DNA of 64,000 nucleotides. Origin: Pelagomonas calceolata. Lineage: Eukaryota > Sar > Pelagophyceae > Pelagomonadales > Pelagomonadaceae. The DNA is taken from assembly GCA_918797485.1 (NCBI GenBank), contig CAKKNE010000002.1, positions 338,501 through 402,500 of the forward strand, given 5' to 3'. Both the position numbers and the translations under genes were made by a program. Positions 53,869-62,845 of the stretch are shown piece after piece (within the stretch, counting starts at the first letter, position 1; every line of letters starts with the position of its first letter). The notes beneath the pieces are model-generated. The model worked only from the letters and a program-made list of their open reading frames with translations, had not been told where the DNA came from and did not search any database.

Positions 53869-54852
53869 TTACGCCGCCGCCGCCTCGGGCTTGGCCTCGT
53901 GGCATAGTTCACAGGACGCCGCGTCGGCCGCGTTGCGCGCGAAGCACAGGTTGCAGCGCCAGCCGACCGCGGGCCGCGTGAACCGGAACGGTCGGGCCAC
54001 CTTCTCGCCGAAGTTCTCGGGGGCGGGGCGGGAGGTGTAGCCCGCGCGGTACTTGTCGCGCCACTGCTCGAGCTTCGACCCGTACGGCGTCACGACCTTC
54101 GGCGCCTCGTCACTTCGGCGTGCCACGCGGCCGAGCGTTCCCGTAAAGGCGCCGGTCTGCTCCGCCGCCTCCGAGGGGGTCACGCGCGGCGCCGGCGAGA
54201 CGACCGGCGAGGCGTCGGCCGGCGTCTTCGGCGGCGGCGTGTGCCGCGGCCGCAGTGCGAGCGGCGAGGCCTTCGCCGGCGACGGCAGCGCGAGCGGCGC
54301 GTCCTCCTTCGCCGGCGGCGCGGCGTCGTTCTCGTCGCGCGAGAAGAGGTCGCGGCGCACGGCTGTCTTTTCCGGCGTGGCCGCAGCAGGCGCGACGGGC
54401 GACCAGCGCACGCGACGCGGCGACGCGACCGCGGGCGACTCGGGCGGCGGCGGCGGCGGCACGTAGGGGTGCGGCGTGCCGCGCGGCGGCGACTTCGTCG
54501 CGCTCCGTCGCCCCGACTTGCCGTTCGACGCGGGCCGCGGGGACCTCGGGCTCCGTGCGGACCGGGGCTTGCCGCCCGACGTGGGCTGAATGTTCTCAAG
54601 CGCCTTCAGCGGCGTCCGGCGGCGCTTCCGCGGCGTCGCCGACGCGGGCGCCGCGGGTGCGGCGCGCTCCGTGCAGCGCCGCCACTCGCCGAACGCCTTG
54701 GCACGCGCCCCGTGCGCCTCGGCCGCGCGGGCGCGCGCGGCGAAGACCTTGCAGAAACTCCGCGCGATGTTCACATCGTCGAGCCGCAGTTGTGATGCCG
54801 CGGCGACGAGCTCGTCCTGGGGCACTGTGGCCTCCTGCACTGAAGCGGCCAT
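53869..54852 (-). CDS. RanBP2-type zinc-finger, proline-directed-site-rich protein
   Basis: The 327-aa protein has a helical N-terminus (DELVAAASQLRLDDVNIARS...KAFGEWRRC), a long Ser/Thr-Pro-rich disordered middle with many SP/TP sites (SPRRVRWSPVAP, TPPPKTPADASP), a short VTPYGSKLEQWRDKYRAG block and a C-terminal zinc finger WRCNLCFARNAADAASCELC, the RanBP2/NZF pattern that binds ubiquitin or RNA. The many TP/SP sites suggest CDK regulation. Partners are unknown. It is convergent with the two-TM protein gene. Confidence 0.75.
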   Translation of the reverse strand: MAASVQEATVPQDELVAAASQLRLDDVNIARSFCKVFAARARAAEAHGARAKAFGEWRRCTERAAPAAPASATPRKRRRTPLKALENIQPTSGGKPRSARSPRSPRPASNGKSGRRSATKSPPRGTPHPYVPPPPPPESPAVASPRRVRWSPVAPAAATPEKTAVRRDLFSRDENDAAPPAKEDAPLALPSPAKASPLALRPRHTPPPKTPADASPVVSPAPRVTPSEAAEQTGAFTGTLGRVARRSDEAPKVVTPYGSKLEQWRDKYRAGYTSRPAPENFGEKVARPFRFTRPAVGWRCNLCFARNAADAASCELCHEAKPEAAAA

Positions 54853-55306
54853 CTCCTCGGTTCTCGCAGACCGCGGAATGGGGCAGCCTCCTTCTTGGGC
54901 ACCGCTCGAACGTTTTCAGTCCGCGGGACGGGGCAGTTGTGGGCCAGGAAAGCGCCGCACTGATTTTGGGTTAAAAAACAAACTGAAGCTTGTTTGTGCT
55001 TATGATGAGACCACAAAGACCGGCTTGCTCGGCCTCCGGATGCGTCTCGTTATAATTATTCCCTCTTTTCTTCGTCCGGAAGTTTGAACTCAAAAACCCG
55101 TTTTTTCTGGCGTTTTTTGGCCGGTTTTTTTTAGCTAAAAACTGGGGCTGCGCGCTATAACTGCTCGCTAATTTGCGCATTGCATCTATAACTTTGCGCT
55201 GCGGCACCTGCCGTGACCGCTGGCAAGCAGTCTGCAGGCAGCAGCCGATCCCAAGCAAGCGTGCAAAACGGCGCCGCCGGAGAAGCGCAAACGCCGGACC
55301 TCAGGC
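54853..55306. other. divergent upstream region with palindrome motif
   Basis: AAAACCCGTTTT lies at 55093-55104. A (C/T)CCGCGG(A/G)A(T/C)GGGGCAG-type sequence is duplicated near 54870 and 54920. No gene was recognised. Confidence 0.4.
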
Positions 55307-57094
55307 ATGGTGGACGACAACGGCGCGCCAGCAGCGCCGCCGGCGCGGCTGGAAGAGCTGCGCGCGCTGGTCGACGACGCGCTGCGGGGCGACTGCGCGG
55401 CGACGGCGGTCTGGTACGCCGACAAGCTCGCGACGCTGAGCCGGGGCGCCGTCGAGGACGAGCTGCGCCTCGCGCGCGCCTACGCCGCGGGCGGCGACCC
55501 CGCGCGCGCGGCGCGGCTGCTCGAGGCGCGCCTCGGCGCGGGCCCCGGCGCGCCGCCGCGGCCGCTCGTCGCGCAGTTCCGGCGCGGCGATCGAAGTTCG
55601 ACAGCAGCACCAGAGCTGCGCGCGCGGCTCCTCGCCGCGCGCTGCCTCGCGCGCTGCGGTCGCCACCGCGAGTGCTGCGAGACGCTGGAGCCGGCCCTGC
55701 GCGACGTCGCGGCGGCCGACGACGGCGCGCTGCCGCGGGCGGGCGGCGGCCCTCCAGCGGCTGCGGCGGCACCTGCGGGCGTCGACCTCGCGGCGGCGGC
55801 GTGCGCGTGCGTCGGCGCGGCCTACGAGGCCCTGGAGAACCGGCCGCGGAGCGTCGCGTGGCTCGTGCGGGCGCTGAGGCTGGACGCGGGCTGCGCCGAG
55901 GCGTTGGACTTCGTCGTGGACCGGCGGCTGTTGTCTGCGGACGAGGAGGCGTGGCTGCGCGACGAAACGGCCGCGGCGCTCGAGGGTTCCGATAGGGCCT
56001 GGGTCGCGGCGGTCTACGGCGCGCGCCTCGGGTGCCGGGACGCGGACCCGGCCGGCGACGCGGCGCGCTTCGAGGCTTTAGAGAGGGTCCACGGATTGGG
56101 CGACAACCAGGAGGTGTTACGGGCGCGGGCGGAACGGTGCTACACGGCGCACGATTATAGAGGAGCCTACGAGGTCGCGCGGCGCGTGAGGGAACGGGAC
56201 CCCTACGACTTTGGCTGCGCGCCGGTCTACCTCGCGTCCTTGGTCGAGCTCGGCGCGAAGCACGAGCTGTTCAGCACGGCGCACGAGCTGGCCAAGGCCT
56301 ACCCTCAAAAAGCTTGTTCGTGGTTCGCCGTCGGCTGCTACTACCTACTGGTAAAAAAGAACGACCAGGCCCAGCGCCACTTCCACAAGGCCTGCAAGCT
56401 CGCGCCGCGCTTCGCGCCGGCCTGGATTGGCTTCGGCAACGCCTTCGCGGCGCAGGACGAGAGCGAGCAGGCCATGGCCGCCTACCGCACCGCTTCTAGG
56501 TTATTTCAAGGGTCGCACGTGCCGCTGGCGTACATCGGCATGGAATACCTGCGGACGAACAACCTGCCGCTGGCGAAGCACTTCCTGCGGGGCGCGAAGA
56601 AGCTCTGCGCGTCGGACCCGCTCGTGGCGAACGAGCTGGGCGTCGTCGAGATGCGGCAGGGTCTCCTGGACGACGCGTGCCGCACGTTCCAGGAGGTGCT
56701 GCGGTTGCTGGAGCGCCTGCCGGAGCGCGCGCCGCTGCGGCGGGCCTGCGCGGCGTCCGTCTTCAACCTCGCCCAGTGTTATCGCAAAAGGCGCCGCTTC
56801 GAGGACGCGGCGCGCGCCTTCGGCGTCGCGCTCTCGCTCGAGCCGGGCGACGCGGCCGCGCGCGGCGCGCTCGGCGTCGCGCTGCACGCGCTCGGCGGCG
56901 CGCACGTGCACCGCGCCGTCGAGTGCTACCACGTCGCGCTGGCCATGCGGCCCGACGACACGTTCTGCTCGGAGATGTTGAGTCGGGCGCTGCGCGACGT
57001 CGCCAGCGTGGACTTCGACGACGCGGCGCTGCTCGCCGAGCACCGCCTTGCCGCGGCGCGAATTGATGACGACGACGATGCGGCGATGGCGTGA
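55307..57094 (+). CDS. APC6: anaphase-promoting complex subunit 6 (CDC16)
   Basis: The 595-aa protein is a TPR superhelix. Diagnostic regions are KACSWFAVGCYYLLVKKNDQ, AQRHFHKACKLAPRFAPAW, GFGNAFAAQDESEQAMAAYR, HVPLAYIGMEYLRTNNLPLA and NELGVVEMRQG, all near-identical to CDC16/APC6. Subunit 6 is part of the TPR lobe that scaffolds the APC/C and binds CDC26. The complex ubiquitinates securin and cyclin B. Length is typical; the ~100-residue Ala-rich N-terminus is less conserved. Confidence 0.93.
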   Translation: MVDDNGAPAAPPARLEELRALVDDALRGDCAATAVWYADKLATLSRGAVEDELRLARAYAAGGDPARAARLLEARLGAGPGAPPRPLVAQFRRGDRSSTAAPELRARLLAARCLARCGRHRECCETLEPALRDVAAADDGALPRAGGGPPAAAAAPAGVDLAAAACACVGAAYEALENRPRSVAWLVRALRLDAGCAEALDFVVDRRLLSADEEAWLRDETAAALEGSDRAWVAAVYGARLGCRDADPAGDAARFEALERVHGLGDNQEVLRARAERCYTAHDYRGAYEVARRVRERDPYDFGCAPVYLASLVELGAKHELFSTAHELAKAYPQKACSWFAVGCYYLLVKKNDQAQRHFHKACKLAPRFAPAWIGFGNAFAAQDESEQAMAAYRTASRLFQGSHVPLAYIGMEYLRTNNLPLAKHFLRGAKKLCASDPLVANELGVVEMRQGLLDDACRTFQEVLRLLERLPERAPLRRACAASVFNLAQCYRKRRRFEDAARAFGVALSLEPGDAAARGALGVALHALGGAHVHRAVECYHVALAMRPDDTFCSEMLSRALRDVASVDFDDAALLAEHRLAAARIDDDDDAAMA

Positions 57095-57371
57095 CTTCTA
57101 ACTTTGGCTAGTGCTTAGCCGGCTTACCGTGCGTTTCTGGAGTTTTCGCGTGATTGCTAGTGTCTTACAGACCGCTAGCTCGTCCTGAGCGCAGGAGTCA
57201 CAAAACTTGATTGCTCGGCTCCAGAGATTGTCAGACACTCTTGTCAGACACTCAGTGACTTCGCGCTTGTGCCTTTCCGAACAGCTGTCGCAGTGCTGGG
57301 CAGTACTGCGAGCACTGGAGGCCTCACAGGCTACACTGCTGAATCAGCCCAGATCTTTGGCTGACCAAAAA
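57095..57371. repeat. intergenic region with a GCTAG repeat and TCAGACACTC duplication
   Basis: The dispersed GCTAG element lies at 57154-57179, 60 bases after the APC6 stop, with flanking CTCGTCC...CGCAGGAGTC. TTGTCAGACACTC is repeated in tandem near 57230-57252. Confidence 0.55.
57154..57179 (+). repeat. dispersed GCTAG repeat, copy B
   Basis: TTGCTAGTGTCTTACAGACC then GCTAGC. Outer GCTAG/CTAGC and inner GTCT/AGAC arms can pair. Confidence 0.65.
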
Positions 57372-57785
57372 ATGCTCTCCCGTGGCGCACCACACCGCAT
57401 ACGAGCACTGCGAAGAGCCATGACAACAACGCCAAACCCGGCGACGCTCGCGGCCTTCCGGCGGCTCATGCGCGCGCGCGCGGCGCTCTTCGCCGACGAC
57501 GCGTACGCCCTGGACGCGTCGCGGACGAAGCTGCGCGACGAGTTCATGCAGCACCGCGGCTGTACGGACGCGGGCGAGATCGACGAACTCCTCGCGGGCG
57601 CCGCCGAGGTCGAGGATTTGTTACGGAACAACGTCGTCCAGGGCCGCCGGCAGGAGGCCTCGGGCGCCTTCAAGTTCAAGGTCAAGGGCGCGTCCGGCGA
57701 GGACGAGCTCGCGCACCGCGCGGAGCCCGTCGACGACCTCGAGATCGCGCTCGCCGAGGCGGAGTTGGAGGGTAAGAAGTCTTAG
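57372..57785 (+). CDS. LYRM7: LYR-motif complex III assembly factor (LYRM7/MZM1-like)
   Basis: The protein is 137 aa from ATG 57372 (MLSRGAPHRIRALRRAM, presequence-like) or 121 aa from ATG 57420. The core LAAFRRLMRARAALFADDAY, RTKLRDEFMQHRG and AEVEDLLRNNVVQG matches LYRM7/MZM1, with F-R-R in place of L-Y-R. LYRM7 holds the Rieske protein in the mitochondrial matrix before it joins complex III. A charged tail (ELAHRAEPVDDLEIALAE) is longer than usual. Confidence 0.85.
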   Translation: MLSRGAPHRIRALRRAMTTTPNPATLAAFRRLMRARAALFADDAYALDASRTKLRDEFMQHRGCTDAGEIDELLAGAAEVEDLLRNNVVQGRRQEASGAFKFKVKGASGEDELAHRAEPVDDLEIALAEAELEGKKS

Positions 57786-57789
57786 CCTA

Positions 57790-59292
57790 CTACGCCGCAG
57801 ACTTCTTCTTCTTCTTCTTCTTGGCTTTGATCAGCTCGACGTCGCCCGACGCCTCCTTGCGCTTCTTCTTCTTCTTCTCTTTCTTCGAGGAAGACGGAGC
57901 GTCCGCCATCTCTACGTCCTCGCCGCGCTCGGCTCTCAAGGCAGCGGCGACCTCCTGCATGACGTCGACGTTGCGCCGCGGCGTCTCGCCCGAGTCGAAG
58001 AACTTGAGCCGCTCCTCGACCTGCTCGCGCATCGAGACGCCGTACTTGTCCGTCAATTCATCCGCAAAAGCGTCGATGCGCGACGCCATGGCGCACTTGT
58101 TCGCGAGGTAGCGCGAGACCCGGCCTTTATTCTTCTTCGCGGCCCGGCCGATGAATGTACTATGATAGATAAGGCCGTATTTCGGGGTGTTGCCCTTCTT
58201 CTTCAGAGCGCGGAACAGGGCCTTCTCCGCGCCTAGAATCTGGACCGTCGACGCGGGGCACTTCGCTAGCGATGCGAGACTTCCAGCCTTGGCTATTAAT
58301 CGAGCGCCGACGCTATCACCGACCAAGGTAGATAAGTTCGGTGCCACGGCCTGCATCTTCTCCCCTAAATATTTGGACAGATCAGCCCTATAGGTAGCGA
58401 GAGCCACCATTCTTTTCGTGAACGCCATCACATTAGCCATGTCGCCCGCCGAACAGTCCATGCCCATGCTTTGTCTAGCTGCCTTCACTATACTATCAGC
58501 CAGCTGCACGCCGTCGTCGGACGCATCAGAAGGATCGCGCACGGCACTCGCGAGGTCGTCCTTGGCACTTTCGCCGTTATCTACAGATTCAAGAAAGGAC
58601 GCCCGATCGCCCACGACGCAAGCGGCACGAGCGAACGCGTAGTTCTCCCTCACTAAATCCTTCAATTCCGGAAAGTGCCACGAGTACCACTCCTTGACGC
58701 GCATCGAGAAGGTGTTCACGTCCTTGTCCAAGGTATCTAACAGACCGATGGCCTGGATGATCATGTTGTCGGCGCGCGCGGGGTTGAATTTCACTTTGCA
58801 TCTCGAGAAGGCGTGGCCCAGGCCCAGTTGCGCCTGCTCCAGCAGGTTGTTCTGCAGTTCCGGCACGAACTTTGTCAAATGCTGCGTCGCACCTCGTAGC
58901 AACTCCCGGACCACATCATCTGAGCGGCAGTGGGCGCCCGTGGCCTCGGCGATGGCCTTGCCCAGGTCCGGCTCGACGACACCCAAACTAAATGCGGGGC
59001 CCTTCTTCTTCTTCTTCGAGGACACGGGCGGCAGATTCGTCTCGAGGAACGACTTCAATCGATCAGGGACACTATGCTCGGCGATGGCATTGATGTTTTC
59101 TAGGGCTTGTTCCGCCGAATTGAAGGCAATAAAAGCCTTCAGCTTGCAGATGCGCTTGAAGGCGTCCGCGTCGGCGATGGCCGCCTGGAGCTCGGGGGTT
59201 AGCGACGCGACCTCGTCCAACTCAACCACATCAAAGAGCGCGTAGCCCGACGCGGCCTCGTGGAGCACGTAGAGGGCCGAGGCCTTGCTCAT
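57790..59292 (-). CDS. NOP56: NOP56, box C/D snoRNP core protein
   Basis: The 500-aa protein starts at ATG 59292 (MSKASALYVLHEAASG). NOP5N, coiled-coil and Nop domains are present: TGAHCRSDDVVRELLRG, LGHAFSRCKVKFNPARADNM, VKEWYSWHFPEL, GDSVGARLIAKAGSL and ILGAEKALFRALKKKGNTPK. NOP56 scaffolds 2'-O-methylation snoRNPs with NOP58, fibrillarin and 15.5K in the nucleolus. The C-terminus has two Lys-rich tails. Part of its 5' UTR and coding sequence is duplicated in the U-box gene at 16644-17228. Confidence 0.95.
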   Translation of the reverse strand: MSKASALYVLHEAASGYALFDVVELDEVASLTPELQAAIADADAFKRICKLKAFIAFNSAEQALENINAIAEHSVPDRLKSFLETNLPPVSSKKKKKGPAFSLGVVEPDLGKAIAEATGAHCRSDDVVRELLRGATQHLTKFVPELQNNLLEQAQLGLGHAFSRCKVKFNPARADNMIIQAIGLLDTLDKDVNTFSMRVKEWYSWHFPELKDLVRENYAFARAACVVGDRASFLESVDNGESAKDDLASAVRDPSDASDDGVQLADSIVKAARQSMGMDCSAGDMANVMAFTKRMVALATYRADLSKYLGEKMQAVAPNLSTLVGDSVGARLIAKAGSLASLAKCPASTVQILGAEKALFRALKKKGNTPKYGLIYHSTFIGRAAKKNKGRVSRYLANKCAMASRIDAFADELTDKYGVSMREQVEERLKFFDSGETPRRNVDVMQEVAAALRAERGEDVEMADAPSSSKKEKKKKKRKEASGDVELIKAKKKKKKKSAA

Positions 59293-59877
59293 CGTGCGCG
59301 CGCGCCGCGGCGGTGCCCGGTGCCTCGCTGCCTTGAGTCCTTTGCAGGCCTGTGGCGCGGGCCGGCTCTTTTTGTACGCTAGCAAGAATAAGGGCGAGGA
59401 AGGGCAATAACGCTTGCGAAGGCTGTCAATCGCTGCCTCCGGCGCGTCGCCGCCCCGCTTTGCGCCTGCTGCAGTCTGCTCTCTTGCCCCGGCCGGACCC
59501 CTCCTCAGAGCCCAACCGATGCCCTGATGAAGCCCACCGATACTTGCCAGTGCACTCTGAACGAAGAAAAGCGCCGTGCGGGGGCTAAACCTTGCCCACC
59601 GCCACGAGCCGCAACAGACAAGACGGCTGCAGGACTCGTGCCCGCCGCGCAGGTGCTGGGGAGCCCGGGGACGTGTCGGCGAGCTCAAAGGCTAGAGGGC
59701 AATTTGCGCCCAGTCCAGCGCTCGGCTGCCTGGCTTTTTGGGCGCCGCGCTCGACGCCTGAAACCGCAGCCCGTGCCGCGGAGCCGACAAGCGACACTAC
59801 CAAACATCCCGCGGGAGCCGACGAAGCGCCGCGCAAGCCCGCCAGGCATAGAGTAGGGGGCTGCCCCGCCAGGCAGG
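59293..59877. other. divergent upstream region, no gene seen
   Basis: This 585-base region contains the NOP56 leader, whose first ~25 bases (59293-59317) are identical to coding sequence in the U-box chimera. No ORF with coding bias or RNA gene was recognised. Confidence 0.4.
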
Positions 59878-60213
59878 ATGGCGAACCAGGCGGCGCCGCC
59901 GGCCTTCAAGGACCTCACCGAGTCCGAGTACCAGAAGGTCGTGTCGAAGCCGGTAGTCCAGTCCTGCGACATGGTGCCCGCGGAGCAGGCGAACGAGGCT
60001 GTGGAAGTGATAAGTATGGCGGTCGACAAGCACGTTTCCACCGGAAACTACGAGGCCATGTGCAAGATCGTCAAGGAGACGATGGACCGGAAGTACGGGC
60101 CCCAGTGGCACTGCGCGATCGGCGAGGGGTTTGGATTTGACGTCACGTACCAGCAGCCGAACATGATCTACGTCTACTACGGCAAGATCGGCATCCTGCT
60201 CTTCAAGTGCTAG
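59878..60213 (+). CDS. DYNLL: dynein light chain LC8
   Basis: The 111-aa protein is a clear LC8: VVQSCDMVPAEQANEAVEVI, AVDKHVSTGNYEAMCKIVKE, DRKYGPQWHCAIGEGFGFDV and IYVYYGKIGILLFKC. The only notable difference is an Ala/Pro-rich N-terminus and a shifted terminal Cys. LC8 forms a homodimer that binds linear motifs in dynein intermediate chain and many other partners. Start ATG 59878 is the first in frame. Confidence 0.96.
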   Translation: MANQAAPPAFKDLTESEYQKVVSKPVVQSCDMVPAEQANEAVEVISMAVDKHVSTGNYEAMCKIVKETMDRKYGPQWHCAIGEGFGFDVTYQQPNMIYVYYGKIGILLFKC

Positions 60214-60766
60214 GCGTTTTTATAAAGGCGTGTGGATTTTTCTTCTTCTTGGTGGGGGGGGGCTCGTCGGCCGGGGTCGCGTCTCGACCGGTCGCCGGGT
60301 GCGCTAGGCGCGTCGCGGAGACCGCTCCTCCGCCGTACTACTCTTCGACGCGTGGCTTCTTGGAATTTACTTTTCGGCCGCGCCGGCGGCGTCGACGGAT
60401 GCGCCTTCTACGCGTGGTCGTCGCGCCCCCTCGAGGGTCGTCCGTGCGAGTAGGCCGCTTCTCCGTGGCGCTGGGGCGCGGTCTTTTCCGACGCGTACCT
60501 TCTTGGTTTTTTTACCTGTCGGCCGCGCCGACGGCGTCGCATGCATATTCGTGCGGGTTTTGGGCTGGGCTTGATTGTAAAAAAAGCAGTCCTTGTCCGG
60601 CCAGCGCTCGCGTTGCTGGGTCAAAACGATCATAACAACTCGGACGTTGTCGCTGCATCGCACGGACGCGTGCGAAACTGACAGAGAAGCCCTGCAGCCG
60701 AAACCGCTGCACACACGCGGCGCAAGAACTCCGCACGCGACGAGGGAAGGGCTACGCAACGCAGCA
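60214..60766. repeat. intergenic region with an imperfect ~48-bp direct repeat
   Basis: GACGCGT...CTTCTTGG...TCGGCCGCGCCG(G/A)CGGCGTCG occurs at 60347-60393 and 60490-60538 with a few changes. The region otherwise has T-rich and C-rich runs. No gene is supported. Confidence 0.5.
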
Positions 60767-61435
60767 ATGGATGAGGCAAGAGACCCGCTGCCCGAGCTAT
60801 CCTTCCGCGGATTAACAGAAGACGACCACGCCGTGATCAAGGCGCTCCACGAGGACTGGTTCCCCGTGCGCTACTCGGCGGGGTTCTACGACGCGGCCGT
60901 GCGCGGGCGCATGGTCGGCACGGGCGAGGCCATCTTCCACCTCGTGGCCGAGGACGCGCGGACGCGCGAGATGGTCGGGCTCGTCACCGCGCAGCTCACC
61001 GATGCCAGGAGGTGCGGCGACGCGTTGTTTGAGCCGGCCCGTGATTTTGATTTAAACGAGTGCGAGCGCGTGGTGTACGTGCTGACGCTGGGGACCGTCG
61101 CGAAATATCGACGACGGGGCGTCTCCACGGAGTTATTGAGGAGGTGCCTCGCGCGCGCGGAAGCGGAGCCGCGCTGCGGCTGCGTCTACCTCCACGTCAT
61201 CACGTATAACGCGGCGGCCATCGCCTTTTACGAGCGCGCCGGCTTCGAGCGGGTCCGGGAGATCCCGAACTACTACCGGATTGAGGGAGAGGACTACGCG
61301 TGCTATGTCTACGCGCGCTTCCTCGACCGCGCGCGGCGGGCGCCCGGCGCGGCGCCGTCCCTCTGGCTCGCGTCGTCGCTCGCGGGCCTCGTGCCGGCGG
61401 CGTTCCGGAGCTGCTTCAAGCGGCGGCTCTGGTGA
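60767..61435 (+). CDS. NAA60: N-alpha-acetyltransferase 60 (NAA60)-like
   Basis: The 222-aa protein starts at ATG 60767. GNAT motifs match NAA60/HAT4: ALHEDWFPVRYSAGFYD, YVLTLGTVAKYRRRGVSTEL (acetyl-CoA Q/R-x-x-G-x-G/A loop), VYLHVITYNAAAIAFYERAG and IPNYYRIEGEDYACYVY. NAA60 acetylates N-termini of Golgi membrane proteins. The C-terminal LASSLAGLVPAAFRSCFKRR is amphipathic, like the membrane-binding tail of the family. The upstream in-frame extension is Arg-rich and not conserved. Confidence 0.9.
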   Translation: MDEARDPLPELSFRGLTEDDHAVIKALHEDWFPVRYSAGFYDAAVRGRMVGTGEAIFHLVAEDARTREMVGLVTAQLTDARRCGDALFEPARDFDLNECERVVYVLTLGTVAKYRRRGVSTELLRRCLARAEAEPRCGCVYLHVITYNAAAIAFYERAGFERVREIPNYYRIEGEDYACYVYARFLDRARRAPGAAPSLWLASSLAGLVPAAFRSCFKRRLW

Positions 61436-62156
61436 ACTTTGTTCGGGCTTCTCTGTGTTTTTTGGTAAGTTTGTGCTAGCAATTTGGGTCCGTATTGGCG
61501 TCCTGTAGAGGCGTCCTGTGGGCGTCCGTTTGTTTGGGGCCCTGAGGCGCGTTTTCTGTGCCGTCAAAGCCCAGAGCTCTCTGTGGTCTCGTCACGGGTC
61601 TGTGACGAGTTTTAGCCGTCTTTGCGGCGGCGCCACTAGCTCGATGGCATTTGCGGGACCGTATCGTAGACTGAAAGTTGGCATTTACTCCGCGTCTATC
61701 CCAAACCACTGCCTGTACGTGTAAGCAGTTGCTCTTACGTCACGTCTACTTCTTTGGAGCAAAGAGATTTTGCGATCCGAGGCGGCGGAGCGGAGATAAG
61801 GCCAGGGCGAGCTGGAGACCTCCGTGGCCGCCGCGACGGCTCGGCGCGGCCGCGGCTGCAGCGGAGGTCCTAGCGAGCTGTTTGCGCCTGCCACTGCTGG
61901 CGCAGCACAACTTGCGTCGCAGCTGGAAGCCCCCAGCTGCCTCCGAGCGGTCATGCCGCGCCGAGCGGTCCGGATAGGCCGCGAGCGGCACGCCCGCCGA
62001 TGCGCCGAAAGGCCGTCGTTTGGCCGTCGTTTGGAGCGTTTGGCGGCCGCGGCCTGCGGACCGGCGGCCTGTGGAGAGACCACGAGGAAACCGAGCGAGA
62101 GAGAGACAAGTCCGTCGAGAGAACTAACCCCCCCGCCCCCCCGCGCAGACGTGACC
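61436..62156. promoter_or_regulatory. LHC upstream region with probable 5'-UTR intron acceptor
   Basis: The 721-base region contains tandem GGCGTCCTGT (61499, 61513) and GGCCGTCGTTT (62011, 62021) duplications. Just before the LHC ATG is CTAAC, a C-rich tract and CGCGCAG (62124-62149), the arrangement of a branch point, polypyrimidine tract and 3' splice site. The donor was not identified. Confidence 0.4.
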
Positions 62157-62771
62157 ATGGCCAAGACCGCGGCGCTCTCGCTCTGCCTGGCGGTCGCCTC
62201 GGCGTTCCAGGGCCCCGCGCCGGCGCGGCCCGCGCCGCAGCTCGCGGCGTCGCCGAACAACCAGTACCAGAACGCGCTCGGCGCCCAGGCGCCGGCGGGC
62301 TTCTGGGACCCGATCGGCATCTCCGACGGCATCAGCCCGGAGCAGTTCCAACGGTACCGCAACGTCGAGCAGAAGCACGGCCGCATCGCGATGATCGCGA
62401 CGATCGGCTACGTCGTGCCCGAGAAGTTCGGCACCTTCGGCGACATCAAGCTCGGCGGCGACGTCAAGTTCTCGGACGTGCCGAACGGCGTCCAGGCGCT
62501 GTTCAAGATCCCGGCGGTGGGCCTCCTCCAGATCCTCCTCCTCATCGGCATCCTCGAGACGCAGTTCCCGAACGAGAACGGCGACTACGGCACGGGCTAC
62601 TTCGGCCAGTCGCTCGAGGAGCCGCTCAAGAGCCGCAAGCTCGCCATGGAGATCGCCAACGGCCGGCTCGCGATGCTCGGCATCATGGGCCTGCTCGCGC
62701 AGGACGTCGTCACGGGCGGCCACCCGCTCGCCGGCCCGAACTTCGGCGAGGGCGGCTTCGTGTCGCTCTAG
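62157..62771 (+). CDS. fucoxanthin-chlorophyll/LHC-family antenna protein
   Basis: The 204-aa protein has a signal peptide MAKTAALSLCLAVASAFQGP with the diagnostic A-S-A-F plastid-import junction and a short transit peptide. Helix 1 is EQKHGRIAMIATIGYVVPE, helix 2 FKIPAVGLLQILLLIGILE and helix 3 AMEIANGRLAMLGIMGLLAQD; the Glu/Arg and Asn/His residues binding chlorophyll and forming ion pairs are present. It is an integral thylakoid antenna. ATG 62157 sits in a GACCATGG context after a possible acceptor splice site. Confidence 0.94.
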   Translation: MAKTAALSLCLAVASAFQGPAPARPAPQLAASPNNQYQNALGAQAPAGFWDPIGISDGISPEQFQRYRNVEQKHGRIAMIATIGYVVPEKFGTFGDIKLGGDVKFSDVPNGVQALFKIPAVGLLQILLLIGILETQFPNENGDYGTGYFGQSLEEPLKSRKLAMEIANGRLAMLGIMGLLAQDVVTGGHPLAGPNFGEGGFVSL

Positions 62772-62845
62772 GTTTGTTCGTCATTGGAGCCGCGCGCTCG
62801 GGACGGGCGCGGCGCGTCTAAAAAAAACTGAATGGTACTACACAA

